From Apodemus sylvaticus (lineage: Eukaryota > Chordata > Mammalia > Rodentia > Muridae): a stretch of DNA of 64,000 nucleotides. The notes under the pieces are model-generated. The model was not told the DNA's origin and made no database searches. It saw nothing but the letters and a program-made list of their open reading frames with translations. The stretch covers positions 31,934,039-31,998,038 of the forward strand of contig NC_067488.1 in NCBI RefSeq assembly GCF_947179515.1, in the 5' to 3' direction. Shown piece after piece: positions 34,990 through 46,295 of the stretch. Numbering within the stretch: position 1 is the stretch's first letter; each line of letters starts with the position of its first letter. A program made the position numbers and the translations under genes.

Positions 34990-35940
34990 CAGGCATTCCT
35001 ACTGTTAAAACTTTCTGTGCCTTCTTTGGCTTTATTTCCTGAACCCTAGATGCAGGATCTGTGATAAAGACCCAGACACATTTGTGGAGTTCAACTCCCC
35101 ATGATCATTTGATCTCTGAATTGTATCTATTTTTGCCTTACTGTGGTGGTTTCCATTTGCAATAAAGAGAGGCTTCTTTGATGAGAGCTTGATGCTATAC
35201 TTCCTGTAGGTATGAGGGCAAGATTTATGTAGTAAAAAAGTGTCAGTAGTAGATTCTTTTCTGAGGCCCATGAGGTCATTAGCCCTAGGAAGCTGGATGG
35301 GTTCCCAATACCAGCCATGATTTCCCTCCCCATGAGTAGGTCTTAAGTCCAGTTAAGTAACTGTTGGTAACCACCAACATGTGAATGTCTCTTACTGTGC
35401 CATTAGGCATAGCTTGCCTACTGGTAAGAGTCAGTATTCGTAGATGTTGCAGCTGGGCAGAACTGTTAATTGCTTCTCTCCCTTGGCAGCTTGGATAGTA
35501 TTTTCTGGAACCATGAAAGTTAGATTACAGGAGAGGGTCTAAAGTCAGATACACTCTAATTATCCAAGTCCTGGGTCCTAAGGCATCTTCAGCAACAGGG
35601 ACCAACCATCGTCAGCTAGGAGAAGAAAAATTACCCTGCATTACAGATGAGCTTCCTTTATAGACCACGTAGTGGAGAAAGATCAACAATGAAACTGTAT
35701 ATACACAAACAACAAAGCAGACTAAATGGTTTGGTGTGTGGGTGTATGTGTGTCTGTGCCTGTGTCTGTCTGTGTGCATATACATACATATATGTATATA
35801 AATAATAATAAGCTATCAGCTTGAAAATGGAAGTGCATGGAAGGGGTTAGAAAAAGAGCAACTGGGAGGGGCTACAGGAAGAAAAATGAAGGGGAAAGTA
35901 ATGTAATTCCATATTAAATAAAAATATATTAATAAAATTA
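34990..35940 (+). mobile_element. Old rodent L1/Lx-like repeat
   Basis: TTATTTCCTGAACCCTAGATGCAGGATCTGTG, TCTTAAGTCCAGTTAAGTAACTGTTGG and CCTTGGCAGCTTGGATAGTATTTTCTGG match my recollection of an abundant rodent interspersed repeat. The 3' end (about 35690-35940) has a GT/AT microsatellite core, a purine-rich stretch and an AATAAAAATATATTAATAAAA tail. Assignment to the Lx class of L1 is an inference. Confidence 0.5.
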
Positions 35941-35944
35941 TCTA

Positions 35945-37425
35945 CTGGTTCCCAAATCTGAAAACCTCTAGACACATTTCTGGCTCACATGGCCCAAATT
36001 TTATGGGCAGACATCTGCATAGACAAAAAATTGGACTTCAATCATCAGCCCTAACTCACAGGTGACAAAGAGACACTTCTTGGCCACATTTGAATCATGA
36101 ATTATGCAGATTTAATTGACTTTCTTATTGCTTTGACCTTTGTATAAACACTTGCAAAGCAGAGAATACTCAGCAGATGTTTTCTAAACATCCTATTTGA
36201 AATGTACTATGACTTTTTTTCAGTAGTGGTGAGAAGCAGGCTGGTGACTTGGTTCTTCATCTCCTCCTGACAAAGCTCATGCGTGCTCATGGAATCCAAA
36301 CCTTTGCAGAGGATCAAGGAAGTTGTCTCCTCAATGAGTTATTTATGCTCCAGTGAATGGCTTCACACACAGGTCCATGCTGGTGGCTCTGATGATTACC
36401 AAGAGCAACATCAAAGATTTTAGAAAAATTACCTGGACTGACATTTGATTATAGTATATATTTCCAGCATAAGCATTTCACTCTGGTGAGTACATTAATC
36501 ATATTTTCAAGGAAATGTATCTGTTTTGTTGCAGGTGGTTTTTTTTTTCCATCTCCACATCCACACATGTACTTTATTTGACAACTCTACTGATTTCATT
36601 AAACAGTGTCAACCTGATATTGGTCACCCACTACTTCTTAGCCTAAACTGGTTACCTTCCTTTGATAAATTTTGATGAACCAGGTCCCCAGTATCCTCTG
36701 ATGAAAGAGTCACACTAAGAGATCAAAATGATAAACACATCAAGTATGAGAGATGGCAGTTGCTTTTGGAGATTACCACCTCCCCCATCTTCATCTCTGC
36801 CAGATGACAAGGCAGAGAGCCAAAGAGGGAGAGGGTTATGCTTGAGTTCACATTACAAAATGTTTTCTGTAGCTTCTCCTGTAGGGACCTGAATTATCTG
36901 TCTTCTATGCTTCCATTGATCTGAAAGCAGGTAGTTGCCAAATCCCCACTTAACTCAGGCACAGAACCAAATAATTAAAATATACCCCAAAGCCCCATAT
37001 AATAGTGAGATACTTCTAATGCTTTCCACTCACAGTATCTCAAAGTGCTGATCCTATCAGACACTTAGAATAACTAGAAGAGACTGCCTCGTGCACATAT
37101 TCATGACACAAATACATCAAACTTTGCATAAGAACATATATGAATAATAAATGAGACAATGATTTGTAATACCACAATAATAGAGAACTTGGTTCCTACT
37201 GAAAGGTTAACTGACATTGAGTTTTCTCTTTACAAGACAGCTACAAATTCATAACGGTGACTGATAAGTACTTGATTGTTAATCTACTCCTTTATTTGAA
37301 GCTCAGACTGACTTCACATTCACAGCAATCCTCCTACCTCAACTGTGCTAAGTTTCTTGTTAATACTTGTGTTAGAGCTTTGGAAGATGAATCATCAAAT
37401 ACAGTTTTGTCCTTAAAGTGTAAAC
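35945..37425. other. Unique intergenic sequence with poly(T)/TTTATT pair
   Basis: No gene or known repeat is recognised. A T10 tract at 36540-36549 is followed by TTTATT at about 36573-36578, so on the minus strand an AATAAA precedes a poly(A) by about 25 bases. That is the layout of a retrotransposed mRNA 3' end, but no parent gene was recognised. Confidence 0.45.
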
Positions 37426-37427
37426 AG

Positions 37428-37712
37428 TTATACCATAAAACCACTCTGGAGATCAGTTTGGCAGTATATCAGAAAATTGGATATAGTATTACCAGAGGAC
37501 CCAGCTATACCACTCCTGGGCATATACCCAGATGAATCTTCAACATGTAATAAGGACGCATGTTCCACTATGTCCATAGCAGCCTTATTTATAATAGCCA
37601 GAAGCTGGAAAGAACCCAGATGTCCCTCAACAGAGGAATGGATACAGAAAATGTGGTACATTTACACAATGGAGTACTACTCAGCTTTAAAAACAATGAA
37701 TTCCCTTTGATG
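37428..37712 (+). mobile_element. L1 ORF2 C-terminal fragment
   Basis: CATAAAACCACTCTGGAGATCAG starts an L1 ORF2 segment that is open for 77 codons at 37477-37710 (IPLLGIYPD..., ...[18 protein letters not shown]). It breaks off within AAAACAATGAATTCC and has no 3' UTR or A-tail, so both ends are truncated, unlike a simple target-primed insertion. Confidence 0.85.
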
Positions 37713-37714
37713 GA

Positions 37715-38180
37715 ATCACTAAGTTGGCAACAGAATTGTACCTAGGAGACAAATTCAAGCCTAAATTCACAGATGGTCTTGACCATGGGTGAAATGATGT
37801 GAGTTTCCATGTACCCAAAGCACATTGATATGGTCACACCAAAATATAACCTCAGTGATCTTATATATTTCAGGCATATTTTCCTCACTTCCATGGGTGA
37901 GGATCAGTCCTGAATCCTAATTTTCAGTTATGGTTCTCACACCAGTAATGAGAGAAACTTCTCTCCTTGCTGATAAAAAAAGACATGAAGAGTCCACAGT
38001 ATCATCTCCATAGTCAGCAGAATATGAGGGCACATGAACACAAAGCAACGACCGTTAATTAGCTCACCAAGGGGAACAGCACCAGCCCCATTCTCTAATT
38101 TCACCCTTGATTCTTAAACCATTATGTCCTGGCTATGGGGTGAAGAGCACCTTTTTGCCCTCATCTTGGCTGGATTTGAA
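37715..38180. other. Intergenic sequence, nothing recognised
   Basis: No repeat or coding feature assigned. Confidence 0.4.
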
Positions 38181-39150
38181 CTCACTTAGATACATTCTTT
38201 TGGTAGGTAGATCCAGAGAGCTTTAACTGAGAAAAGTGCCACCCTGTAGCCTGGGATCCTGTAGTGAATGACAGGAGTAAAGTACTGCTAGTGTGCCCTA
38301 CTCACCTTGGCCTGGCCTTTCTAGATATGTAAATGCCTAGCTGCCATGCAGTCTGTCATAACTCCATCATGCCCTGCCACGCCTCTGTCATGCCTTCTGC
38401 CATGTCTTTGCTGAAATGGACTGCACTGTCTTAAATCATGACCTAAAATAAATTCTTGTTCTAGTAAGTTGGTCTTTTCTCAGTCCTTTTGTCACATAAA
38501 TGAGAAAAGTAACTAGAACAGAAATTTAGTACCAAGACATGAAGCCATTGCTTTGAACACATGACCATGTATGTGTGTTTGAAGCGGGTTTGTGGAGGGA
38601 ATTTGGAATAGTTCACACAAGTATAATAAAGCAGTCCTTGAGTGCTAGAAGCAGAGATTAATTAATCATTCTAGTGAAAGTTGGGGAAATCAGAATGCTG
38701 AGAAACATTCAGACTGGAAGCCTGGTTTGTAAGGTTTCACAAGGAAATAAGGACTCAATGAAGACTTCAATTATAGAAGACTCATGTTATGTTGAGTTTG
38801 AGTCCTGAAAAGCTGAGTTTAAAGCAATGGACCAAATCATTTAGCAGAGGAATTTTCAAGACTGCAAAATGCTGTGCCTGTAGCGTGGTTATTGCTCAAG
38901 GCCTCTACTGAGACTTAGAATGAGAATCCAATATAGGAGAAAATTTGCTCCTTACACTACAACAATAGGAAATGTGCTTGAGGATAAGACCTCACCAAAC
39001 AAAGGCTCCAGTTGGTAACAACAAAAATACATTTGAAAAGAAAGAGTCTGAATTGGGAACATTACTGATGTGGTACCTTGCTCAAGAACAGTTACCAAGG
39101 GATGTATCTGCAAAGCAACTTCTGCACTTAAGGTTTAAGGAACATTATGA
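38180..39150 (+). mobile_element. MaLR (MT/ORR1-like) LTR 3' part and internal remnant
   Basis: The LTR part runs to 38520: repeated CATGCC/CTGCCA-rich sequence, GACCTAAAATAAATTCTTGTT (a polyadenylation signal), CAGTCCTTTTGTCACATAAATG and a terminal AAAAGTAACTAGAACA. It is followed at 38521 by GAAATTTAGTACCAAGACATG, the standard start of MaLR internal sequence. The non-coding internal region is traceable with decreasing certainty to about 39150. MaLRs are non-autonomous ERVL relatives. The start of the LTR is approximate. Confidence 0.65.
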
Positions 39151-39484
39151 AAGATAAGGCAGGATTCTAAGAGCCAGAAGATTGGGAAATTTGCTGTGCA
39201 ATTGTGTCTCCTAGTATTTTCATGGGTAAAGTTCTACCCATGTAGTCTCACCAACAGGGATAAACAAGGACAAAAATAGACATGTTAATGTGAAAAGAGA
39301 AGAAAGAAAGGCTTCAACCCTACACAAAGAATTATAGGCAACTTAGGAAGACTATAAGATCAGGATAAATTGTCTTCCCTAGGGAAGAACACAAAAGTTG
39401 GTTTCTACTACCAAATAGTTATACCTGAAAACATACACATGTAAAAATATGTGGACTAAGAAAGTTGTATTCATGTATTTAGAA

Positions 39485-39486
<2 letters not shown>

Positions 39487-39520
<34 letters not shown>
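39487..39520. repeat. (GT)n microsatellite
   Basis: About 17 GT units inside the repeat tail. Confidence 0.97.
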
Positions 39521-39523
<3 letters not shown>

Positions 39524-40029
39524 ATACATATATATTATGCACACATGCATATATATGTTTATGTATGTATAAGGGGGCCATAGTTTGTAATTGACACTGT
39601 GTCTAAATTTGAAATCAGTTAGGATACATACGTCTGGAGTGTTCCTAGAAATGTTTGACTGAGGAAGGGAAATCCATCCTGATAACAAAACAGAGGAGTC
39701 TCCATTGTAAGAGGCCATGAGCGCTATCTTCCTTTTCTTGCCATGATGGATTATACAATCCTGAACCATGAGGTTCAGGATGAACCTGAACCTACATAAT
39801 ATTACATCCTAACAGGAGCCATAACTGAGTTTTCAGAAAAGTGATTCCAATACTCTATCACACCCTACACAAAGAATTACAGGCAAGTAAGGAAGACTGA
39901 GTTCTGGATAAATTGTCTTCCTCAGGGAAGAACAAACATTTGTTATTTATCTAGTACCAAACAGATAGCCCTGAAAATTCACACATGTAACAATTTACAG
40001 ACTAGAAAAGTTGTATGATTTTATTAAGG

Positions 40030-40032
<3 letters not shown>

Positions 40033-40083
<51 letters not shown>
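40033..40083. repeat. (TA)n microsatellite
   Basis: About 25 uninterrupted TA units, self-complementary and therefore likely length-variable. Confidence 0.97.
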
Positions 40084-40086
<3 letters not shown>

Positions 40087-40169
40087 AAAGACAAATTTTT
40101 CAAAGATGCCATGAATTTGAAAGAGAGCAAGAAGGGATATATGGGAGGGATATGAGTACTCTAGTACTC

Positions 40170-41360
40170 TAGTATTCTACCTGCTTCAGGATATCAAGAA
40201 ATACCATAAAGTTGACAGATACTATCATCATGAGCCCGTTGTCACAGTTCTTTAAGTGTGAAGTGGATTCCTCAATCAGAATCAATGCAGTGGGAAATTC
40301 CATTGCAGACAGGTAAATTATTCCATAATCCCACTTATAATAATTTGGATAAAAGCAACATTAATAAAGAAAGCAAGTCTATAGCTATAGTATATATCTA
40401 TCTCAATAAGAAGAAAATACTTCCCCTTCCACAATAAAGCAGTCCAAGCCAATCAAACTGTCATAAGCCAGTATGCCACCATAGGAAATGATGCCTTCTT
40501 AGAGACTGAACAGTCTCTGGTATGAAGAGACTGGGCATTCAGTTGTGGCCATAAGGAGGTCATCCTTGGGTAGTAGAAATTCATGCCAATCATCATCTTC
40601 CAATAATAATGCTTTCTAACTTTATGACCACACATCTAAACCATTGGCTCAATAAATATGCATCTGGTCACTTAACCTTCTAACCAAGGTAAACCACCAT
40701 GTGTAATTCCATGAAGTTCTCACCACTAAGGTCATCATATTTTTTAGGGATGTTCGAGATGTTCACTTGCAGGTAGCCCCAGATTATCATAAAGAACTAT
40801 TGGTAAGACTTAGTGTTTTCTTTATCAGTAAGTTCTAAGGAATTTCCAATAGACCAGTGTTCTGGACAGGGGAAGAAAAAGCAGCAAAACCTGCATAGAT
40901 ATCAAGGGTACCAGATCTTGTTCTTCATGTAATTTACTTGTGTTTTCTGGACTTGATTGAGTCCTATCATGTCTATTGTATTTCTGTCTCATGACAGCTG
41001 CAGCTGTGTGTATCATGTTTTAAAGTTTGGTGGGACAGAAATTACTCAGTTCATGGTGGATAGCTCCAATTGTACAGTAAGTTGGTGGTATATGACCAAG
41101 TATTCAGACTTTACTAATGCCATGAACTTTTTACCAAAAGCTCATTTAATATGGATGATTGCAAGACTTTGCTCAAAAATACTAAGGACCTGAAACCTCT
41201 AGGAACATAAGAAAGACTCCAAATAGCATCCCTATCTGGCACTGAACATTCAATGACTATTGAAAGTAGATCAAATATAATGTCCAAATATAAAGTCATT
41301 TTATACAGCAACCAGAGCTTTATAATTTTTTGGGCTCCACTCAATATGTAAGAAAAAAAT
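40170..41360. other. Intergenic sequence, unassigned
   Basis: No family was recognised with confidence. A minus-strand open stretch at 40453-40635 is short and without a motif I can name. An old retrovirus-related origin was considered but is not supported by anything I can point to. Confidence 0.4.
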
Positions 41361-41364
41361 TAAA

Positions 41365-41790
41365 ACAGTTGTAATCAAAATAGCCAAAAGCTACAAAAAT
41401 CCAATGTCAAATATATAGTGGCATTGATAATTACAGAGTAATCATAACATGGAACTCTATATAACAACAAAGGATAGTATTGGCTGTAAGCAAGATCACC
41501 TTAAATCTCACAGGGAAAGCAAAGAATGAGTGAAAAATAAAAGCTAACCACAAAAGACTACACATTGTATAATTCAATTATATGAAATTCAAGAACTAAA
41601 ACAAACTGTGGTGATTGAGAAGTCAGAGTTCCTGTTACTTGCTTCAGAGGGGTAGATGTTGGTGATATAGAATTAGGAAGGAATAGAAGGGATCCCTCTG
41701 GAATACATAAAATATTCTATATGTAATTTAGAATATGGAATGTAAATATCTAAAAATCTATTGATTGCATGGTGAGGATTTTTTTGCTAT
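41365..41790 (+). mobile_element. Ancient L1M-like ORF2 end and 3' UTR
   Basis: AATCAAAATAGCCAAAAGCTACAAAAATCC, CATGGAACTCTATATAACAAC, AAAAGACTACACATTGTATAATTCAATTATATGAAATTC and CAAACTGTGGTGATTGAGAAGTCAG match the pattern of old mammalian L1M 3' ends (nested-PCR-like conservation is not needed to see the order of blocks). Strongly diverged and non-coding. Confidence 0.65.
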
Positions 41791-41794
41791 CTAC

Positions 41795-42345
41795 ACCTCA
41801 GTGAGCATTTTGTTTTAATGATAATCTTCCTTTTCCTCCCAACAGCTGGAAATTGGAGCAATTATATATACAGTGGTGTTTATAGTCTGTTGCTCTTTCC
41901 CTTAGCAACCACCCACTATGGGTTATCCATATTTTTCTTCCATAAAGGAGTTCCCATTAGAAAAGTGTGTAGCCTGACCACAACAGAAAATTCCAAAATA
42001 AAAAATTTAAATACAATTTAACAAAAAAAATTAACAAAGAATCGTTTTCATTACACATGCAAATTCAGGGCAGATGTGTTCAGCATAATGATCCAAGCCT
42101 ACCCACCACTACGATAAAAGTAAAACTTAGTAGACAGTTCTGAAATACTGTAATTACTTCCCCTGGGTTCCTCTCCAAAACAGTAAGGGGAACACAAACA
42201 TACCAAAAGGCATTCCTCTTTCAGTACATGTGACTAAAAGTCTCAGTGCTAGGTGACTGGGAAGTCTGAATGAGCCTTGAATACTCAGCTTTGAAGTCTT
42301 TGAACAACCCGTATAAAGAAAATTCCCATTCATTCATTGCCATCT
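41795..42345. other. Intergenic sequence, nothing recognised
   Basis: No repeat or coding feature assigned. The 67-codon ORF at 41818-42021 has no recognisable motif. Confidence 0.4.
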
Positions 42346-42347
42346 AG

Positions 42348-43035
42348 CTATCTCTGTGTCTTTCCCCATACTTGATCCTAAAACCCCATTTCCTTTCCCA
42401 TCTCTATACCCCTCCCCATTCCCACTCCCTCCCAGATCACTCCCTCAATCTGACTCTTATGACTATTTTATTTCCCCTTCTTAGTGAGATTCAAGAGTCC
42501 TTGATTCTTCTTGTTTAGCTTCTTTGTGTCTGTGGACTGTAGCATGGTACCTGTATTTTATGACTAATATCCACTTATAAGTAAGTACATACCATGCATC
42601 TCCTTTGAGGACTGGGTTATCTCACTCAGGATGATATTCTCTAGTCCATCCACTTGCTTGCAAAATTCATGATATATTTTCTATAACAGCTGAATATTAT
42701 TTCATTGTGTAAGTGTACCACATTTTCACTATCCATTCTTCAGTTGAGGTCAACCTAGGTTATTTGAAGCCTTTGAATCTGTTGCTACAAACATAGTTGA
42801 GCAAGTAACATTGTGGGATGCTGGAGCATCTTTTAGGTACATGCTCAGGAGTGGTATATCTGGGTCTTTAAGTAGAACTCATCCCAGATTCCTGAGAAAC
42901 AACCAAAATGATTTCCAAAGTAGTTATACAAATTTGTACTCCCTACCAGAAATGAGGAAGTGTTCCCTTTGCTCCACAGCCTTGTCAGCATGTGCTATCT
43001 CTTGGGGTTTTAATCTTGGCTATTCTTATGGAAAT
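42348..43035 (-). mobile_element. Old minus-strand L1 3' end
   Basis: C-rich 3' UTR sequence (42350-42530), then AGCTTCTTTGTGTCTGTGGACTGTAGCATGG, CCACTTATAAGTAAGTACATACCATGC and the reverse complement of the ORF2 C terminus up to about 43035. It resembles L1 F and is old. It abuts the plus-strand Lx 3' UTR directly. Confidence 0.8.
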
Positions 43036-43474
43036 CTGCAACTGACAATGGTGAGAAGGTGAGGGGGTATCTCCTAGAATAAGGAAGGCACTCAAGAAGC
43101 AATCCGGGTAACCTTAGCTGTGACTCCTTACATTGGGGATATGGGACCTGAATAGGCCACCTCCTGTAGCCAGGCAGGAACAACAGGGGAGTTACAGAGA
43201 TACTAACCTACCCACAAAACTTTCAATCCAAAATTTATCCTGTATATAAGAAATGCAGGCACAGGGTAGGGGGCAGAGACTGAGGGAATGGCCATCCAGA
43301 AACAAGCCCAACTTGAGACGCATCCCATGGGCAAGCACTAATCCTTAACACTATTAATGATAACCTCTTATGCTTGTAGACAGGAGTGTATTGTCCTCTA
43401 AGAGGATCCACCTAGCACCTGACTCAGTCAGATACAGACACCCAGTGGATGGAGCTGGGAGACTCATAAGGAAG

Positions 43475-44691
43475 TACTAAGCTCAAATCCAAATGGATCA
43501 AGGACCTCCACATAAAGCCAGACACTCTGAAGCTAATAGAAAAGAAACTGGGGAAGACCCTTGAGGACATCGGTACAGGGAGAAAGTTTCTGAACAGAAC
43601 ACCAATAGCGTATGCTCTAAGAGCAAGAATTGACAAATGGGACCTCATAAAATTACAAAGTTTCTGTAAGGCAAAGGACACCATCAAGAGGACAAATCGG
43701 CAACCAACACATTGGGAAAAGATCTTCACCAATCCTACATCAGATAGAGGGCTAATATCCAATATATATAAAGAACTCAAGAAGTTAGACTCCAGAAAAC
43801 CAACCAACCCTATTAAAAAATGGGGTACAGAGTTAAACAAAGAATTCTCACCTGAAGAACTTCGGATGGCGGAGAAGCATCTTAAAAAATGCTCAACTTC
43901 ATTAGTCATTAGGGAAATGCAAATCAAAACAACCCTGAGATTTCATCTTACACCAGTCAGAATGGCTAAGATTAAAAATTCAGGAGACAGCAGGTGTTGG
44001 AGAGGGTGTGGAGAAAGAGGAACACTCCTCCACTGCTGGTGGGGTTGCAAATTGGTACAACCACTCTGGAAAGCCATCTGGCGGTTCCTCCGAAAACTGG
44101 GCACCTCACTTCCAGAAGATCCTGCTATACCACTCCTGGGCATATACCCAGAGGATTCCCCACCATGTAATAAGGATACATGCTCTACTATGTTCATAGC
44201 AGCCCTATTTATAATTGCCAGATGCTGGAAAGAACCCAGGTATCCCTCAACAGAAGAGTGGATGCAAAAAAATGTGGTATATCTACACAATGGAGTACTA
44301 TTCAGCCATTAGAAACAATGAATTCATGAAATTCTTAGGCAAATGGATGGAGCTAGAGAACATCATACTAAGTGAGGTAACCCAGACTCAAAAGGTGAAT
44401 CATGGTATGCACTCACTAATAAGTGGATATTAACCTAGAAAACTGGAATACCCAAAACATAATCCACACATCAAATGAGATACAAGAAGAAAGGAGGAGT
44501 GGCCCCTGGTTCTGGAAAGACTCAGTGAAGCAGTATTCGACAAAACCAGAACGGGGAAGTGGGAAGGGGTGGGTGGGAGGACAGGAGAAGAGAAGGGGGC
44601 TTACGGGACTTTCGGGGAGTGGGGGGCTAGAAAAGGGGAAATCATTTGAAATGTAAATAAATTATATCTAATAAAAAAAAATTTTAAAAAA
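43475..44691 (+). mobile_element. Young 5'-truncated L1 (D) nested in Lx
   Basis: About 1.2 kb: ORF2 C-terminal third, short 3' UTR and an A-rich tail. It starts abruptly at ACTAAGCTCAAATCC, so it is 5'-truncated. A short TSD AAGGAAG flanks it (43468-43474 and 44692-44698). By eye it is nearly identical to the corresponding part of element C, which indicates recent insertion. Confidence 0.92.
43476..44433 (+). pseudogene. L1 ORF2 C-terminal fragment (D)
   Basis: Open in one frame from 43476 to 44312, about 279 codons with no internal stop. One extra A in the A-run at about 44266-44272 then shifts the frame, and the native end (Leu-Ile-Ser-Gly-Tyr, stop at 44431-44433) follows in the next frame. 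The cysteine-rich motif C-x3-C-x7-H-x4-C is intact at 43995-44048. With only this lesion and 5' truncation it is the least decayed ORF2 fragment in the window. No promoter or RT is present. Confidence 0.9.
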
Positions 44692-45154
44692 AAGGAAGAA
44701 TAGGAGGAAGGATTGTAAGCCCCTAAGGGGTTAGGAACTTTATACGATGACCAACAGAGTCAACTAACCTGAGCCCTTGAGGCTCTCAGAGTCTGAATAA
44801 TCAACCAAAGAACATACACGGCCTGGACCTAGGCCTTCCTGCACATATGTAGCAGATGTGAAGCTTGGTTTTCACATGGGTCCTGAACAATTAGAGAAAA
44901 GTCTATCCCAAAAGCTATAGTCTGTCTGTGGGATATGTTCTTCTATCTGGAATGCCTTGTCTGGCATCAGTGAGGGAAGAAGCGCCTAACCTCACAGAGA
45001 CTTGAAGTGTCAGGGTGGGGCGAATACCTAGGAAAGCCCCACCTGCTCAAAGGAGAAGAAAAAGAGGGAGAGGGGGGACTCTGGGAGGGGGTCACAGGGG
45101 GCAATGAGTAGAATGTAAAGTAGATAAGTAAAAAAAAATTAATTAAATTGTAAA

Positions 45155-46290
45155 ATAGAAAAACATAATGTCCATTCAAAATGAGTATGTGTAAGTGTAT
45201 GTATGGAATGGGGTTGGGTGGAGATTGGTAGGTATAAAATTATCCATAAGATCAGTAGAATTTTCAAGTAAAACTCATAGTCACCAAGTAACCCCTCTCC
45301 AAAGTTTCAAATCTATTTAGTTGGTAATCCCAACTAAAGTCTACATTATTTTACCATCAGTCTTCATCCTGTGCCTCAACTATTTGGTCTGGTGGGATTT
45401 GCTCCATCTTATTTCTGGATTAAAATATCTGGAAAGGTATCACTACTTGCTTAGGGAGGTCATAGTAAGTTTTTACACTAATAAAAGGCATGATTTTCTT
45501 TTGTAATTTATCTGAGTGAAACAAAAATGTTTTAGCTTAACTCTAACACCAAGCTACTACTTAGTGCATAGAATCTAAGATGTGTGCCTTGTAAGGTCTT
45601 GTAGAGCTATATCCCCAGATCATTGATCCCACATCCTCAAAGCTATCTGCTCCAACTATGGACTGGTCAGAATTTCTTCTCAGTTATCCTTTATGCTCCC
45701 AGACTCTACCAGCAAGCCCTCCTAAGCATCTTTTCACACAGACCCTCTCCAAGTGTCTTATACCTGTTAAGGGAAAAATGCTATTATTGTCTAACATAGA
45801 AGCAATCCCTGTATTAACTAAAAATTGTTACTGTGATCAACTTTAAGCACTTCCTTGGTCCACTCTGGTAGAGCCTCCCTGGTACATTGTGCTAGGCTAC
45901 TAACCCAGACAAATCTGAAGCTGTCTGACTAGTCCACAGTCTCACTGTCTCACAGTCTGTTATTGGGAATTCATCTCCTGGGGACCAGCCACAGGAGAGA
46001 CTTATTAGCCCCTGCATTTGTAGATGGCTACTCATGATGGACACTCAAGGTCTGCTTGCTGCCTTTCTTCCTAAGTAAGGAACACGTACTATACTGAAGT
46101 CTGATCACAGTTGTCAGTGCCTAGTTTACAAGATGGGATGACTATGGTAGTATGGGTGGGCTGTATGGTCATAAACCTTTTAAGAAAGATAAATAACATC
46201 AGTAGAAGTTAGAGACTCGGGGAATTAGTCTATGGAGGAGAAAGATGGTCCACTTCTAATAGAAACCTCTGTTCTCTCAGAAATGTTAGG
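45155..46290. other. Intergenic sequence, nothing recognised
   Basis: Unique-looking. The 62-codon ORF at 45658-45846 lies in a slightly less AT-rich stretch but shows no motif I can name. Confidence 0.4.
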
Positions 46291-46295
46291 GAAAT

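Larger units (their letters stand above)
39150..40165 (+). repeat. Two partial copies of an old rodent repeat tail
   Basis: The segment ACCCTACACAAAGAATTATAGGCAACTTAGGAAG (from 39317) recurs as ACCCTACACAAAGAATTACAGGCAAGTAAGGAAG (from 39862) and stays alignable for about 150 bases. Copy 1 ends in a (GT)n run and copy 2 in a (TA)n run followed by the purine-rich 3' part (GCCATGAATTTGAAAGAGAGCAAG). It is the same family as 31080-31300. Between the copies lies a 10-bp-arm hairpin at 39758-39781. Confidence 0.6.
43040..45150 (+). mobile_element. Lx-type L1 3' UTR (H), split by young L1 D
   Basis: The parts are 43040-43474 and 44692-45150. The blocks GACGCATCCCATGGGCAAGCACTAATCC, AGACAGGAGTGTATTGTCCTC, ACCTGAGCCCTTGAGGCTC and ATTAATTAAATT are the same Lx 3' UTR type as 8315-8963. 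The break at AAGGAAG is exactly where element D is inserted. No ORF is present. Confidence 0.82.

Noticed and set aside
40453..40635. Endogenous retrovirus coding remnant on the minus strand
   Set aside because: The open stretch is only 60 codons and I can point to no diagnostic motif, LTR pair or primer-binding site.
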